Part shown: positions 12,222-21,153 of the stretch, one piece after another
How the letters are laid out: every line of letters starts with the position of its first letter
Position numbering within the stretch: the first letter of the stretch is position 1
From: Ferrigenium straubiae
GTDB taxonomy: Bacteria > Pseudomonadota > Gammaproteobacteria > Burkholderiales > Gallionellaceae
DNA: 64,000 nucleotides
NCBI GenBank assembly: GCA_019449655.1
Contig: JAHQXD010000003.1
Location: 139,308 to 203,307 of the forward strand
Direction: 5' to 3'
The notes under the pieces: model-generated
Database searches by the model: none
Seen by the model: the letters and a program-made list of their open reading frames with translations, nothing else
Told to the model about the DNA's origin: nothing
Program-made: the position numbers and the translations under genes

Positions 12222-12287
12222 GTAGGAGCGCAGCTTGTTGCGCGATAAAATTTCCGGCAAATCGCCCGGCGAGCCTGGCTCCTACAT
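12222..12287. repeat. REP-like GTAGGAGC inverted repeat
   Basis: GTAGGAGC at the left end and GCTCCTAC at the right end enclose an imperfect stem with CGCAGCTTGTTGCGCG inside. The form recalls the extragenic palindromes of pseudomonads and other proteobacteria. It lies in the 250-base gap between the HDOD and CZB genes, where nothing else is visible. Confidence 0.6.
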
Positions 12288-12327
12288 GGAATGCCCCGTG
12301 AAGTATGCGGGTTAGCGATGCTGGCGG

Positions 12328-12756
12328 CTATTCTTCCTGAAGGTGCTTGTTAATCTCGGTCAGTGCCTGGATGATATGGCGCAGTGACTGGCTGTACTCG
12401 TTCCTGAATATCGCCGCCGCACCGGCGCGGTCGCCGGCCTTCAGCTTCTCGATAATGTGCAAGCCAAACTGGTGAAATTGCCGGTGGGCTTCGCTTAATT
12501 GCCGGTGTACTTCCAGGTCGCAGAACGGCTCCAGTACCGAACCGTTGATCCAGCTTCCCAACTGGCAAATGCCGTCCTGCCCGAGCGGGGCGGAATCCAG
12601 GGATTCGCGGATATTCCCCTGCACGTGATGCCCCAGGCGGGTCTTCCACAATATGTGCGCCTCGGCTGCCGCAACGAGATTAAGCCGGCTGCGCAACTCG
12701 CGCTTGCGGGAACGATCGACCCCCAGAAAATCTTTTACGCCGCTCAACAGTGCCAT
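12328..12756 (-). CDS. Free-standing CZB (chemoreceptor zinc-binding) domain protein
   Basis: The 142-aa protein is essentially a single CZB domain: AHILWKTRLGHHVQG, then CQLGSWINGS, then EAHRQFHQFG, giving the His, Cys and two His ligands of the zinc site. A helical tail follows. CZB domains bind zinc and sense it, or hypochlorous acid through the ligand cysteine, usually at the end of chemoreceptors or diguanylate cyclases. Here the domain is alone, so it probably acts on a partner protein. An in-frame GTG lies one codon upstream of the chosen ATG. A dyad-plus-promoter module (12788-12846) lies just upstream. Confidence 0.85.
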   Translation of the reverse strand: MALLSGVKDFLGVDRSRKRELRSRLNLVAAAEAHILWKTRLGHHVQGNIRESLDSAPLGQDGICQLGSWINGSVLEPFCDLEVHRQLSEAHRQFHQFGLHIIEKLKAGDRAGAAAIFRNEYSQSLRHIIQALTEINKHLQEE

Positions 12757-12787
12757 CACAACCCCCCGGAATTATCTTGAGGTGCGT

Positions 12788-12846
12788 TTTATATGTGCTC
12801 CGAGAGGAAAGAACAATATGCACAAATACCTATATATTTCGGCCTA
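12788..12846 (-). promoter_or_regulatory. GCCGAAATA-dyad promoter module, copy 1 (CZB gene)
   Basis: Read on the minus strand, a dyad GCCGAAATA ... TATTTGTGC is followed by ATATTGTTC. A possible -35 TTGTTC (12811-12816) and -10 TATAAA (12788-12793) are 17 bases apart. The -10 is about 32 bases from the CZB start codon. The same dyad and spacing recur at 18359, 42834 and 55431. Confidence 0.6.
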
Positions 12847-12907
12847 GTCATTTTGCGAGCCAATAGTACAGTTCCGGCGATCAAGCCGCAGATTATCGGA
12901 GATGCCC

Positions 12908-12913
12908 TATAAT
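12908..12913 (+). promoter_or_regulatory. Candidate -10 box of dacA
   Basis: A perfect TATAAT lies 26 bases before the dacA ATG. The -35 region is not clear. Confidence 0.45.
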
Positions 12914-12938
12914 TAAGCTCCCAAGACGTCATCCAGCC

Positions 12939-14075
12939 ATGAATATCCTCCTCCTGCTCGCCAGCCTGCTTTTGCCTGCCTCGGCCTACGCCCTGCCTCC
13001 GCAAATACCCGCCACGCTCCCGCTGGCGGCCAAGTCCTACCTGCTGTATGACTACACGAGCAGCCAGGTCCTGGTGAACCAGAACGCCGACGAGCGCATG
13101 GAGCCCGCCTCGCTGACCAAGTTGATGACTGCCTATCTGGTTTTCGATGCGCTCGGGCATGGCACGCTCCTGCCGGAGCAAAACCTGACTATCCCCGCCG
13201 CCGCGGTGCGCAATGTCAGCGGCGAATCGCGCATGCTGCTCAAAGCCGGGCAAAACGCGACCGTGGATGAACTGCTGCGCGGCCTGATCGTGCAGTCCGG
13301 CAACGATGCGGCGATCACGCTGGCGCTCCACATCGCCGGCAGCGAAACGGGATTTGTCGATATGATGAACCGGGAAGCAAAGCGGCTGGGCATGAACAAC
13401 ACCCACTTCACCAACCCGGTCGGCCTGCCGGATGCGCAGCATTACAGCACCGCATACGACCTCGCCCTGCTGGCCGCGGCCACCGTGCGCGACTACCCAC
13501 AACACTATGCGCTGTTCGGACTGCGCGACTACACTTACAACAACGTCACCCAGGCCAACCGCAACCGCCTGCTGTGGATCGACCCCTATGCGGACGGCAT
13601 AAAGACCGGGCACACCGAAACGGCCGGCTACTGCCTGGTCGGTTCGGTCAAGCGCGACGGCCGCCGCCTGATCTCGGTGCTACTCGGCGCGCCTTCCGAC
13701 AACCTGCGTGCCATCGAAAGCCAGAAACTGCTGAATTTCGGCTTCCAGCATTTCGATGCGGTGCGCCTGTACCAGAAGGATCAGCCGGTCAGCAAGGTGC
13801 GCATCTGGAAAGGCACCAAAAGCCACCTCAAGATCGGCTTCCGCCAGGATCTGTTCCTGACCATCCCTAAAGGGCAGCTCGCCGAGCTCAAGGCGACGAT
13901 GGAAACGCGCCAACCCATCCTCGCCCCGGTCAGCGGCGGACAGCAACTGGGCGTGCTCAAGCTGAGCCTCGCTGGCAAGCCCTATGCGGAATTCCCGCTG
14001 GTCGCGCTGGAGGACTCTTCGCTGGCAAATGTATTCTCGCGCGGCTGGGACAGCATCCGTCTGCTTTTCGAATAA
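12939..14075 (+). CDS. dacA: D-alanyl-D-alanine carboxypeptidase (PBP5/6 type)
   Basis: This 378-aa periplasmic enzyme trims the terminal D-alanine from peptidoglycan pentapeptides. It shows a signal peptide (residues 1-18), then the penicillin-binding motifs SLTKL (SxxK), SGN in VQSGNDAA, and KTGHTE. The C-terminal PBP5_C domain (about 285-375) ends in an amphipathic stretch that anchors family members to the membrane. It leads the cluster dacA-dat-ybeD-lipB-lipA, the same neighbourhood as in enteric bacteria, with only 12 bases to the next gene. Confidence 0.95.
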   Translation: MNILLLLASLLLPASAYALPPQIPATLPLAAKSYLLYDYTSSQVLVNQNADERMEPASLTKLMTAYLVFDALGHGTLLPEQNLTIPAAAVRNVSGESRMLLKAGQNATVDELLRGLIVQSGNDAAITLALHIAGSETGFVDMMNREAKRLGMNNTHFTNPVGLPDAQHYSTAYDLALLAAATVRDYPQHYALFGLRDYTYNNVTQANRNRLLWIDPYADGIKTGHTETAGYCLVGSVKRDGRRLISVLLGAPSDNLRAIESQKLLNFGFQHFDAVRLYQKDQPVSKVRIWKGTKSHLKIGFRQDLFLTIPKGQLAELKATMETRQPILAPVSGGQQLGVLKLSLAGKPYAEFPLVALEDSSLANVFSRGWDSIRLLFE

Positions 14076-14087
14076 GGGGATACGACA

Positions 14088-14942
14088 ATGATCTACCTGA
14101 ACGGGCAGTACATGCCCATCGAGGAAGCGAAGATTTCCGTGCTGGATCGCGGCTTCATCTTCGGCGACGGCGTGTACGAAGTAATCCCGGTGTATTCACG
14201 CCGCCCGTTCCGCCTCGGAGAGCACCTGCGCCGCCTGCAGCACAGCCTGGACGGCATCCGGCTCGCCAACCCGCATGACGAACAGGAGTGGACGCAAATC
14301 GTCGGCGAAATCATCGCACGCAATCCCGGCGAGGATCAGTCGCTGTACCTGCACATCACGCGCGGCACAGCCAGGCGCGACCACGCCTTTCCCAAGCCAC
14401 CCGTCGCGCCGACGGTGTTCGTGATGAGCAATCTCCTGACCACCCCGTCCGCCGAACAGCTGGCGAACGGCATCGTCTGCATCACCGCGCCGGACAACCG
14501 CTGGCTGCGCTGCGACATCAAGGCCATCGCGCTGCTGCCCAACGTGCTGCTGCGCCAGATGGCGGTCGATGTGGGCTGCGCCGAGACCATCCTGATCCGC
14601 GACAATGAGTTCATGACCGAGGGCGCGGCGAGCAACATCTTCGCAGTGAAGCACGGCACGCTGCTCGCACCGCCCAAGGACAACCTGATGCTGCCCGGCA
14701 TCACCTACGACGTGGTGCTGGAACTCGCCGCCGCCGACGGCATCCCCTGCGAGGTGCGGCGCGTGACGAAGGAGGAGGTGTTTTCCGCCGACGAGCTGCT
14801 GCTCACCTCCTCGACGAAGGAGGTGCTCGCGATCACGCAGCTCGACGGCAAGCAGGTCGGCAGCGGCCGGCCGGGCGCGATGTTCGCGCGGCTGCATGCG
14901 CTGTACCAGGATTTCAAACGCGACGTGATGCGTGCCGCATGA
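14088..14942 (+). CDS. dat: D-amino acid aminotransferase
   Basis: The 284-aa PLP enzyme is a fold-type IV transaminase. The N-terminus MIYLNGQYMPIEEAKISVLD, RGFIFGDGVYEV, lysine in CDIKAIALLPNVL, and EGAASNIFAV match D-alanine transaminases rather than IlvE. It would interconvert D-alanine and D-glutamate using 2-oxo acids. The position next to a D,D-carboxypeptidase suggests recycling or supply of D-amino acids for the wall. It overlaps ybeD by ATGA. Confidence 0.9.
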   Translation: MIYLNGQYMPIEEAKISVLDRGFIFGDGVYEVIPVYSRRPFRLGEHLRRLQHSLDGIRLANPHDEQEWTQIVGEIIARNPGEDQSLYLHITRGTARRDHAFPKPPVAPTVFVMSNLLTTPSAEQLANGIVCITAPDNRWLRCDIKAIALLPNVLLRQMAVDVGCAETILIRDNEFMTEGAASNIFAVKHGTLLAPPKDNLMLPGITYDVVLELAAADGIPCEVRRVTKEEVFSADELLLTSSTKEVLAITQLDGKQVGSGRPGAMFARLHALYQDFKRDVMRAA

Positions 14943-15223
14943 GCGAATTGCCCGAAAACAAGCTGACCGACAGCCTGCTCGAATATCCCTGCGAATTCCC
15001 GCTGAAGATATTCGGCCTGCAGCAGGCGGGCTTCGCGCAGGCCGTACTGGAAGTCGTGGTACGCCACGACCCTGATTTCCAGGCCGGCAGCATGGAAATG
15101 CGCGCCAGCAAGAATGCCCGTTACCTCAGCCTGACCTGCACCATCCGCGCCACCTCGCGCGAGCAGCTCGACGCGCTCTACCGGGAGCTGTGCGACCATC
15201 CATCGGTCGTGATGGTGCTATGA
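14939..15223 (+). CDS. ybeD: DUF493 family protein YbeD
   Basis: This 94-aa protein has an ACT-like ferredoxin fold ([16 protein letters not shown] ... FEVVVRHDP region, [20 protein letters not shown]). The biochemical role is not established. It nearly always lies upstream of lipB, and here it overlaps both neighbours by four bases, linking it to lipoate metabolism by context. Confidence 0.93.
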   Translation: MSELPENKLTDSLLEYPCEFPLKIFGLQQAGFAQAVLEVVVRHDPDFQAGSMEMRASKNARYLSLTCTIRATSREQLDALYRELCDHPSVVMVL

Positions 15224-15912
15224 GCGGGGAAGGGAGAAGGGAGAAGGGAGAAGGGGAAAATCATGCGGCTCTCTCCCACCTTTCGCCGCCGGTCATCCAC
15301 ACGCTCGGCCTGGTCGAATACCAGCCGATCTGGGACGCGATGAAAAAATTCACCGCAGAGCGCACTGCGGAAACGCGCGACGAAATCTGGCTGGCGCAGC
15401 ATCCGCCGGTCTATACCCAGGGACAGGCAGGCAGGCCGGAACACCTGCTGCATCCCAACGGGATTCCGGTCGTCAAGGTGGATCGCGGCGGCCAGATCAC
15501 CTACCACGGCCCCGGCCAGATCGTCGCCTACCTGCTGCTCGACCTGCGCCGCTGGAAGATCAACGTGCGCGAACTGGTGCGCCTGATGGAGCGCTCGGTG
15601 ATCGATCTGCTCGGAGAATTCGGCGTAGCCGCGCAGGGACGCGAGGATGCGCCCGGCGTGTACGTGGCGGATGCGAAAATCGCCTCGCTCGGACTGAAGA
15701 TAAAACACGGCTGCTGCTATCACGGCCTCGCATTGAACGTGGACATGGACCTGACCCCGTTCGCCGCCATCAACCCCTGCGGTTACGCCGGCCTGCGCGT
15801 CACACAATGCCGCGAACTCGGCATCACCGCCGGCATCGGCGAGCTGCAGGCGCAACTGTCGCAGAACCTGATCCACGGCCTGCAGCAACACCTGGAAAGA
15901 AAAACGGCATGA
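15220..15912 (+). CDS. lipB: Octanoyltransferase LipB
   Basis: LipB moves the octanoyl group from acyl-carrier protein to lipoyl domains. The 230-aa protein shows [22 protein letters not shown], the catalytic lysine in [12 protein letters not shown] and the catalytic cysteine in [14 protein letters not shown]. The only in-frame ATG is at 15220. It yields an unusual charged N-terminal tail ([11 protein letters not shown]) encoded by a tandem GGGAGAA repeat (about 15228-15257) not seen in normal LipB. The start of the conserved region is at [10 protein letters not shown]. It overlaps ybeD and lipA by ATGA. Confidence 0.95.
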   Translation: MSGEGRREKGEGENHAALSHLSPPVIHTLGLVEYQPIWDAMKKFTAERTAETRDEIWLAQHPPVYTQGQAGRPEHLLHPNGIPVVKVDRGGQITYHGPGQIVAYLLLDLRRWKINVRELVRLMERSVIDLLGEFGVAAQGREDAPGVYVADAKIASLGLKIKHGCCYHGLALNVDMDLTPFAAINPCGYAGLRVTQCRELGITAGIGELQAQLSQNLIHGLQQHLERKTA

Positions 15913-16853
15913 ACGACCCCGAGCACAAGCAAACTGGAAAAGAAAAAACCGCACGCATCCCGATCAAGGTCGTGCCGCTGCAGCAGCGCCTGCGCAAGCC
16001 GGAATGGATCCGCATCAAACCCGCCGGCGGCGCGGGATACAACGAGGTGAAACGCATCCTGCGCGAGAACAAACTGCACACGGTGTGCGAGGAAGCCTCC
16101 TGCCCGAACCTCGGCGAATGCTTCGGCAAGGGCACGGCGACCTTCATGATCCTCGGCGATGTCTGCACGCGGCGCTGCCCGTTCTGCGACGTGGCGCACG
16201 GCAAACCGCAGCCGCCCGACGCGAACGAACCGGAAAATCTCGCGCGCTCCATCGGCCTGCTCAAATTGAGGTACGCAGTCATCACCAGCGTGGACCGCGA
16301 CGACCTGCGCGACGGCGGCGCGCGGCATTTCGCGGACTGCATCGCCGCGATCCGCACCAGCGCCCCCACGACGCGCCTGGAAATCCTCGTGCCGGATTTC
16401 CGTGGGCGGCTGGAAGTTGCGCTGGACGAGCTTGCCACCAGCCTGCCCGACGTGTTCAACCATAACCTCGAAACCGTGCCGCGCCTCTACGGCATGGCGC
16501 GCCCCGGTGCGGACTACGCCCACTCGCTGAAGCTGCTCAGGGAATTCAAGGCGCGCTTCCCTCACATCCCGACTAAGTCCGGCCTGATGGTCGGCCTCGG
16601 CGAGACCGACGAGGAAGTGCTTGAGGTGATGCGCGACCTGCGCGCGCACGAGGTGGACATGCTTACCATCGGCCAGTACCTGCAACCCTCCGACGGCCAC
16701 CTGCCGGTGCTGCGCTACGTGCCGCCGGAGACCTTCGCGCGGTTCGAACAGGCCGCAAAGGAGATGGGGTTTTCGCATGCCGCCTGCGGGCCGATGGTCA
16801 GGTCGAGCTATTTCGCCGACGAGCAGGCGCAGCGGGCGGGAGTAATAATTTAA
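15909..16853 (+). CDS. lipA: Lipoyl synthase LipA
   Basis: LipA is the radical-SAM enzyme that inserts two sulfurs into octanoyl groups. The 314-aa protein carries the auxiliary cluster motif [12 protein letters not shown], the radical-SAM motif CTRRCPFC, and the C-terminal RSSYFADEQ that supplies the final serine ligand. The ATG at 15909 overlaps the lipB stop. A diverged copy of its last 25 codons is found again at 18440-18515. Confidence 0.97.
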   Translation: MNDPEHKQTGKEKTARIPIKVVPLQQRLRKPEWIRIKPAGGAGYNEVKRILRENKLHTVCEEASCPNLGECFGKGTATFMILGDVCTRRCPFCDVAHGKPQPPDANEPENLARSIGLLKLRYAVITSVDRDDLRDGGARHFADCIAAIRTSAPTTRLEILVPDFRGRLEVALDELATSLPDVFNHNLETVPRLYGMARPGADYAHSLKLLREFKARFPHIPTKSGLMVGLGETDEEVLEVMRDLRAHEVDMLTIGQYLQPSDGHLPVLRYVPPETFARFEQAAKEMGFSHAACGPMVRSSYFADEQAQRAGVII

Positions 16854-17036
16854 ATCTATCGCTTGGCTGTACGGGGTTTCCGGGCTTAATGTGGATGTGG
16901 GATGGCTGAAAATTCAATGTGAAGCTGATCCCTTTAATTGATGGCGCGGCATGCCTTGTTCCTCAGTTCACGCTACTGAAAACAATTCGACTCCGGTACC
17001 TTTGGTTTTGATGTTTATTCTCCTTACGTCAATTTG

Positions 17037-17693
17037 TTAGTTTGGAGCTTTGAAACCACGAAACTTCCAAGCTGGGCACCATTCAGTTGCAAGCGGCTCG
17101 CGGATAATCCTGTAGCTTTCCAGCGACCTCCCCGCCTCCTTGTTAACCCTGCGCACGATATCCACCGTCAGCACCGAGGCATCGCGTTCCTCCACCGTCA
17201 GGCTGTATTGGTCATAGCCGCCGACCATGACGTTGGGTTCCTTGAACTGCGCCGGAAACTCTTCCAGCGGAATGCGCTGCCATGCCTTGCCGTCATATTT
17301 GAAGAATACATAAGGGGGATTCGGGCGCCCCCATCGGTTATAGGCAGTACACCGGGTGATCTTGGCCGCCGCATAGGGAACGTCTTTCACGAAATCCAGA
17401 ACCATCAAACTCAGATTGTCCGGTTCAGAGCGTGAGCGGTTATCGCTTCGCCAAGTCACGCTTTGATTGGATTCCGGAATGTGGAAGGTAGTGACATGCT
17501 CCGCCAGCGGTGCGCCTTGCCCGATTTCATGAGGGAGGCTGGAATCGTGAACATCCTTTCTTTCCACGATCATTTTCCGGCCATCATGTAATAGCACCTC
17601 TTCCTTCCAGCTTATCGAGCTGGCCGTGGCACAGCCGCTGATGCTCAATATCGCCAGCATTAGAAACATCTGTTTCTTGATTATGAGTTTCAT
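17037..17693 (-). CDS. Putative lipoprotein of unknown function
   Basis: The 218-aa protein has a lipoprotein signal (MKLIIKKQMFLMLAILSI, lipobox ISGC, lipidated Cys about residue 20). The mature part has no motif I recognise and contains few cysteines. An ATG lies 15 bases upstream, but the GGAGGG ribosome site overlaps it and is well spaced for the ATG at 17693. It lies in the small insert between lipA and its duplicated 3' end, so it is probably accessory. The 183 bases between it and lipA show nothing clear. Confidence 0.75.
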   Translation of the reverse strand: MKLIIKKQMFLMLAILSISGCATASSISWKEEVLLHDGRKMIVERKDVHDSSLPHEIGQGAPLAEHVTTFHIPESNQSVTWRSDNRSRSEPDNLSLMVLDFVKDVPYAAAKITRCTAYNRWGRPNPPYVFFKYDGKAWQRIPLEEFPAQFKEPNVMVGGYDQYSLTVEERDASVLTVDIVRRVNKEAGRSLESYRIIREPLATEWCPAWKFRGFKAPN

Positions 17694-17864
17694 GCTGCTG
17701 CCCTCCATGCGTTAGTTAGAATCAAAGGGGTTAGCTCAGCTTCGTATTATGTTTTTGCATTTCTCATCTCCTTTTCAAATTCAAAGCTTTTGTCCCTCGT
17801 CATCCGATCCGATACACCCTCTAGCCTTTGCACCCTTGCCTGTATTGCAAATGCATCAAAATAA

Positions 17865-18215
17865 CTATTTATAACGAGCTTCCTGAATTCCTGCTTTCGA
17901 CTGTATATCCGTAGCAACCGAGCGCAATTTTTCCGCCACTGCCCTCAGGCTGTTCATTTGCACCCTGGCGGCTTCAACTTTCTCCGCGTCGACCGGCTGC
18001 CCGTCGGACGAAACGGAATTCGTCACCCGCTCGATGGCGTCGGCAAACCGGTCCAGTGCGTTCGCCCGAGCGAGATAGTTTTCAGTCTTGGCCGTCACCG
18101 ATTCCCATATGGAATGACTGAAGTCGTCCACCTGTTTCAACAGTTCATCTACAAAAACCTCCCCGCCAGCCAGGCCACGCAACAAAGGAACCGGATCTTT
18201 GTCATGCTTTCTCAT
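17865..18215 (-). CDS. Small helical protein of unknown function
   Basis: This 116-aa protein is predicted mostly helical and rich in Ala, Glu, Asp and Val, with no signal peptide and no recognised domain. The spacing of charged and hydrophobic residues suggests a coiled coil. Its ATG overlaps by four bases the stop of a 25-codon open frame (18212-18289), which implies translational coupling. The dyad promoter module at 18359-18414 points toward it. It lies inside the accessory insert bounded by the lipA duplication. A phasin-like role was considered but no family match can be shown. Confidence 0.7.
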   Translation of the reverse strand: MRKHDKDPVPLLRGLAGGEVFVDELLKQVDDFSHSIWESVTAKTENYLARANALDRFADAIERVTNSVSSDGQPVDAEKVEAARVQMNSLRAVAEKLRSVATDIQSKAGIQEARYK

Positions 18216-18289
18216 TTCGCTTCTCCTGTCAGGAAATCAAAGCTCCCCTCGATAGCCGCTCCCACCGCTTCCCGGAACGCACCCGGCAT
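18212..18289 (-). pseudogene. Tiny coupled ORF or frameshifted gene remnant
   Basis: A 25-codon frame beginning MPGAFREAVGAAIEG and ending in TGA inside the next gene's ATG has protein-like composition. The same frame is open upstream to about 18357. A second frame just upstream (ATG at 18347, MQVTAEMQQHKDL) looks protein-like before turning to nonsense, which fits one gene broken by a frameshift. It could equally be a real small peptide. Confidence 0.35.
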
Positions 18290-18358
18290 CGGCGAGCGCA
18301 GGTATTCGAAGGTCCTTGTGCTGCTGCATTTCGGCGGTAACTTGCATGCCGAGGCCGT

Positions 18359-18414
18359 ACCCTACTGTGGAGGCGATGGCAAAACAATATGCCGAAATAC
18401 ATAGATACTTCGGC
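18359..18414 (-). promoter_or_regulatory. GCCGAAATA-dyad promoter module, copy 2
   Basis: This is the best copy of the dyad. On the minus strand GCCGAAGTATCT and ATGTATTTCGGC form a 24-base imperfect palindrome. ATATTGTTTT follows, with -35 TTGTTT (18382-18387), a 17-base spacer and TAGGGT (18359-18364). It drives toward the small ORF and the helical protein gene. The remaining bases of the 18216-18644 gap hold the lipA remnant and no other clear signal. Confidence 0.6.
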
Positions 18415-18439
18415 CTATATGGCCCTTGGCTGTTTTCCG

Positions 18440-18515
18440 GGATTTCCGCGCCGCCAGGGCTACGGTCGGGTCGAGTATTTCGCCGTCGAGCAGGCGCAAC
18501 GGGCCGGAGTAATCT
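18440..18515 (+). pseudogene. Remnant duplicate of the lipA 3' end
   Basis: The last 17 or so codons read [19 protein letters not shown], against [20 protein letters not shown] in lipA (16799-16853). At DNA level about 50 bases align with five substitutions and one gap, and weaker similarity runs a further 25 bases upstream. It marks the right border of the segment that carries the two unknown genes. Confidence 0.75.
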
Positions 18516-18644
18516 AGAATCGCAGGCAGGGAACCAACCGGCATCCGGCCGGTCTATCCGCCCACGTATTCGATTCGCCTGCTGCGGCAGTCCGAGTACG
18601 GCAAGATTCTCCCTCCGTCAATCATCTAACTGAAGGAAACCATC

Positions 18645-18962
18645 ATGAAAATTCGTTATCTCGCAACAGCAGCTGCCTTGTCCGTTTCCACTGCCGCTTT
18701 CGCCGCAGGCAACGGTGCAGCCCTGTTCAAGCAGGGTAATTGCGGCGCATGCCATGCCGCCGCGAGCAAATCGGTCGGCCCGTCGCTGGCGGATATTGCC
18801 GCAAAATACAAAGGCGACAAGGGCGCCCAGGCCAAGCTGGAAACCAAGGTGCGCAACGGCGGCGCAGGGTCGTTCGGCGCCATGCCCATGCCCCCCACCC
18901 CCAAGACCGTGAGCGACGGCGACATCAAGGCCATGGTGGCGTGGATGCTGAGCCAGAAATAA
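18645..18962 (+). CDS. Small class I cytochrome c
   Basis: The 105-aa periplasmic protein has a signal peptide (cleavage after AFAA, about residue 21) and one haem-binding CGACH. An axial methionine is in the GAMPMPP region, the layout of c8/c551-type electron carriers. It is a single gene closed by a strong terminator. In an iron-oxidiser or denitrifier such proteins shuttle electrons to terminal oxidases or nitrite reductase. Which partner applies here cannot be told. Confidence 0.95.
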   Translation: MKIRYLATAAALSVSTAAFAAGNGAALFKQGNCGACHAAASKSVGPSLADIAAKYKGDKGAQAKLETKVRNGGAGSFGAMPMPPTPKTVSDGDIKAMVAWMLSQK

Positions 18963-18978
18963 GCCTGCACCGCCACCC

Positions 18979-19004
18979 AAAAAACCGGCGCAAGCCGGTT
19001 TTTT
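18979..19004 (+). terminator. Intrinsic terminator after cytochrome c
   Basis: AAAAAACCGGC-GCAA-GCCGGTTTTTT is a near-perfect stem-loop followed by a T tract, 17 bases after the stop codon. Confidence 0.9.
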
Positions 19005-19094
19005 ATTGCCCGCTCCGCCCCGGCACGGTACGGCGGAGTCGATGGGTGCGAGAGGGGCGGCGTGCGGCTGCTCCCACAATCGGCCGGCTTCGCC

Positions 19095-19156
19095 ATAACC
19101 AGCGACTTGGTGAGCGTTGTTGGCTCGCCTGGTCGAATGGCTAGTAGTTCCATCAG
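19095..19156 (-). repeat. Hairpin repeat with ACTACTAGCCAT tag, copy 1
   Basis: On the minus strand CTGATGGAACTACTAGCCAT is followed by a stem in which CGACC..GAGC pairs with GCTC..GTCG. The 20-base tag recurs at 45251 (identical) and 34185 (two changes), each followed by a stem of different sequence but the same shape. Confidence 0.65.
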
Positions 19157-19232
19157 TAATGTGTCACAGCCGCGCCCCGGCGCCGCTGCCGCGTGCTGCT
19201 ATAATCCGCGACAATTTTTCACGCAACTTTCC

Positions 19233-21107
19233 ATGAATATCCTTTACGAAGAAGAAGGCAGCTTCAAGGTCGGCAGCATCATGGCCGACAACACCACCTC
19301 GCTCCAGATTGAAAGCGTTTCGGGCAAGCGCAGCAAGGTCAAGGCGGCCAATGTGATGCTGCGCTTCACCCAGCCCGCCCTGTCCGAATTCCTCGCCCAG
19401 GCCGAAGCGGCTGCCGCGGGTATCGAGGTGGATTTCCTCTGGGAATGCTGCCCGCCGGACGAGTTCGGTTTCGAGCAGATCGCCGCCGACTATTACGGCC
19501 ATGCGCCAAGCCCGCTGGAAGCCGCCGCCGCGTTGATCCGCCTGCACAGTGCGCCGATCTATTTCCACAAAAAAGGCAAGGGACGCTATCGCGCCGCCCC
19601 GCCGGACGTACTCAAGGCCGCGCTGGCCGGCGCCGAGAAGAAGCGCCAGCAGCTCGCGTTGCAGGCGCGCTACGCCGAGCAGCTTGGCTGCTTCGAACTG
19701 CCCGAGGAGTTTGCGGGACGCCTTGCGCAATTGCTCTACAAGCCGGATCGCAACACCCTCGAGGTCAAGGCGCTGGAGGCGGCCTCTGCGGCAACACATC
19801 TGTCCGCCGCGCACCTGCTGCAACGCTGCGGCGCCCTGCCCTCCACGCACGATTACCACTTGCAGAAGTTCCTGTTCGAGCACTTCCCTGACGGCACCGG
19901 CTTCCCGCCCGTCGAGTTGAACACCTGGGACGAACTGCCGCTGGCCGGCGTGAACGCCTTCAGCATCGACGACGCCGCCACTACGGAGATCGACGATGCG
20001 CTCTCGGTGGAGAAGCTCCCCAACGGTAACTGGCGCATCGGCGTGCATATCGCCGCGCCCGCGCTGGGCATGCCGCGCAATTCGGCAGGCGACAAAATCG
20101 CCGCGCAGCGCCTCTCCACCGTGTACATGCCGGGGCAGAAGATCACCATGCTGCCGGACAGCGTGGTGCAGGCCTTCACTCTGTGCGCCGACCGCGTCAG
20201 CCCGGCGCTGTCGATGTACAACGAGGTGGATGGCGCGACGCTGGAAATCCTCGGCCACGAGAGCCGCGTCGAGCGCGTGCATGTCGCCGCGAACCTGCGC
20301 CACGACACGCTGGAGCCGCTGTTCAACGAGGAGACACTCACGACGGGCAAACTGGATTATCCCTATGCAAACGAGCTCACCTTGCTGTGGAAGCTCGCAC
20401 AGAAACTGGAGACGGTGCGCGGCAAGCCGTCCGACAACAGCACGCAGCAGGTCGATTACAACTTCCAGGTCGAGACTGGTCCAGGCGGCAAGGACGACCG
20501 CATCATCATCGCGCAGCGGCGGCGCGGCTCGCCGATCGACAAGGTGGTTTCCGAACTGATGATCCTCGTGAACAGCGAATGGGGCCGGCATCTCGCCGAG
20601 CACGGCTTCGTCGGCATCTACCGCACGCAGCAAAACGGCAAGGTGAAGATGAGCACCGTCGCCGCGCCGCACCAAGGGCTGGGCGTGGCGCAGTATATGT
20701 GGTCGAGTTCGCCGCTGCGCCGCTACGTGGACCTGCTGAACCAGCGCCAGATCATCGCGATGCTGCACGACGGCGATCCGGCCTATCCGAAAAACGACCC
20801 CGCGCTGTATGCGGCGATGCGCGACTTCGACACCATGTACACCATCTACGGCGATTTCCAGAAAAACATGGAACGCTACTGGTGCCTGCGCTGGCTGCAG
20901 CAGGAAAAAGTCGAATTGGCCGAGGCGTGCGTCCTCCGCGAGAACCTGGTCAGGCTTTCCGACATCCCGCTGGTCTTCCGCGTGCCGTCGCTGCCGGAAT
21001 TGCCCCCCAACACCCGCGTGCAGCTGGCCATCGGCGAGATCGACCTGCTCGATCTGGAGGTGCAGGCACGCTTCGTCGCGGCCATCGAGGAGGAAACGGC
21101 GGCATGA
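19233..21107 (+). CDS. RNB-domain exoribonuclease (RNase II/R family)
   Basis: The 624-aa protein has a short N-terminal region and a central RNB catalytic domain (about residues 240-545). The acidic cluster is in FSIDDAATTEIDDALSVE, which coordinates Mg2+ for processive 3'-to-5' RNA decay. It is shorter than E. coli RNase R and lacks an obvious C-terminal S1 domain, as in other betaproteobacterial members. The ATG at 19233 follows the usual spacing, and an upstream extension reads through repeat sequence. The gene order RNB-tonB-aroE-mtgA is typical of betaproteobacteria. Confidence 0.88.
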   Translation: MNILYEEEGSFKVGSIMADNTTSLQIESVSGKRSKVKAANVMLRFTQPALSEFLAQAEAAAAGIEVDFLWECCPPDEFGFEQIAADYYGHAPSPLEAAAALIRLHSAPIYFHKKGKGRYRAAPPDVLKAALAGAEKKRQQLALQARYAEQLGCFELPEEFAGRLAQLLYKPDRNTLEVKALEAASAATHLSAAHLLQRCGALPSTHDYHLQKFLFEHFPDGTGFPPVELNTWDELPLAGVNAFSIDDAATTEIDDALSVEKLPNGNWRIGVHIAAPALGMPRNSAGDKIAAQRLSTVYMPGQKITMLPDSVVQAFTLCADRVSPALSMYNEVDGATLEILGHESRVERVHVAANLRHDTLEPLFNEETLTTGKLDYPYANELTLLWKLAQKLETVRGKPSDNSTQQVDYNFQVETGPGGKDDRIIIAQRRRGSPIDKVVSELMILVNSEWGRHLAEHGFVGIYRTQQNGKVKMSTVAAPHQGLGVAQYMWSSSPLRRYVDLLNQRQIIAMLHDGDPAYPKNDPALYAAMRDFDTMYTIYGDFQKNMERYWCLRWLQQEKVELAEACVLRENLVRLSDIPLVFRVPSLPELPPNTRVQLAIGEIDLLDLEVQARFVAAIEEETAA

Positions 21108-21153
21108 CACGGTGCGCACAAGTGTTCGGCGCTCTTGAAGGAGACGCGACGGC

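Noticed and set aside
17865..18215. Phasin identity for the 116-aa helical protein
   Set aside because: Helical character and length fit, but no phasin motif or PHA gene is seen, so it is left unknown.
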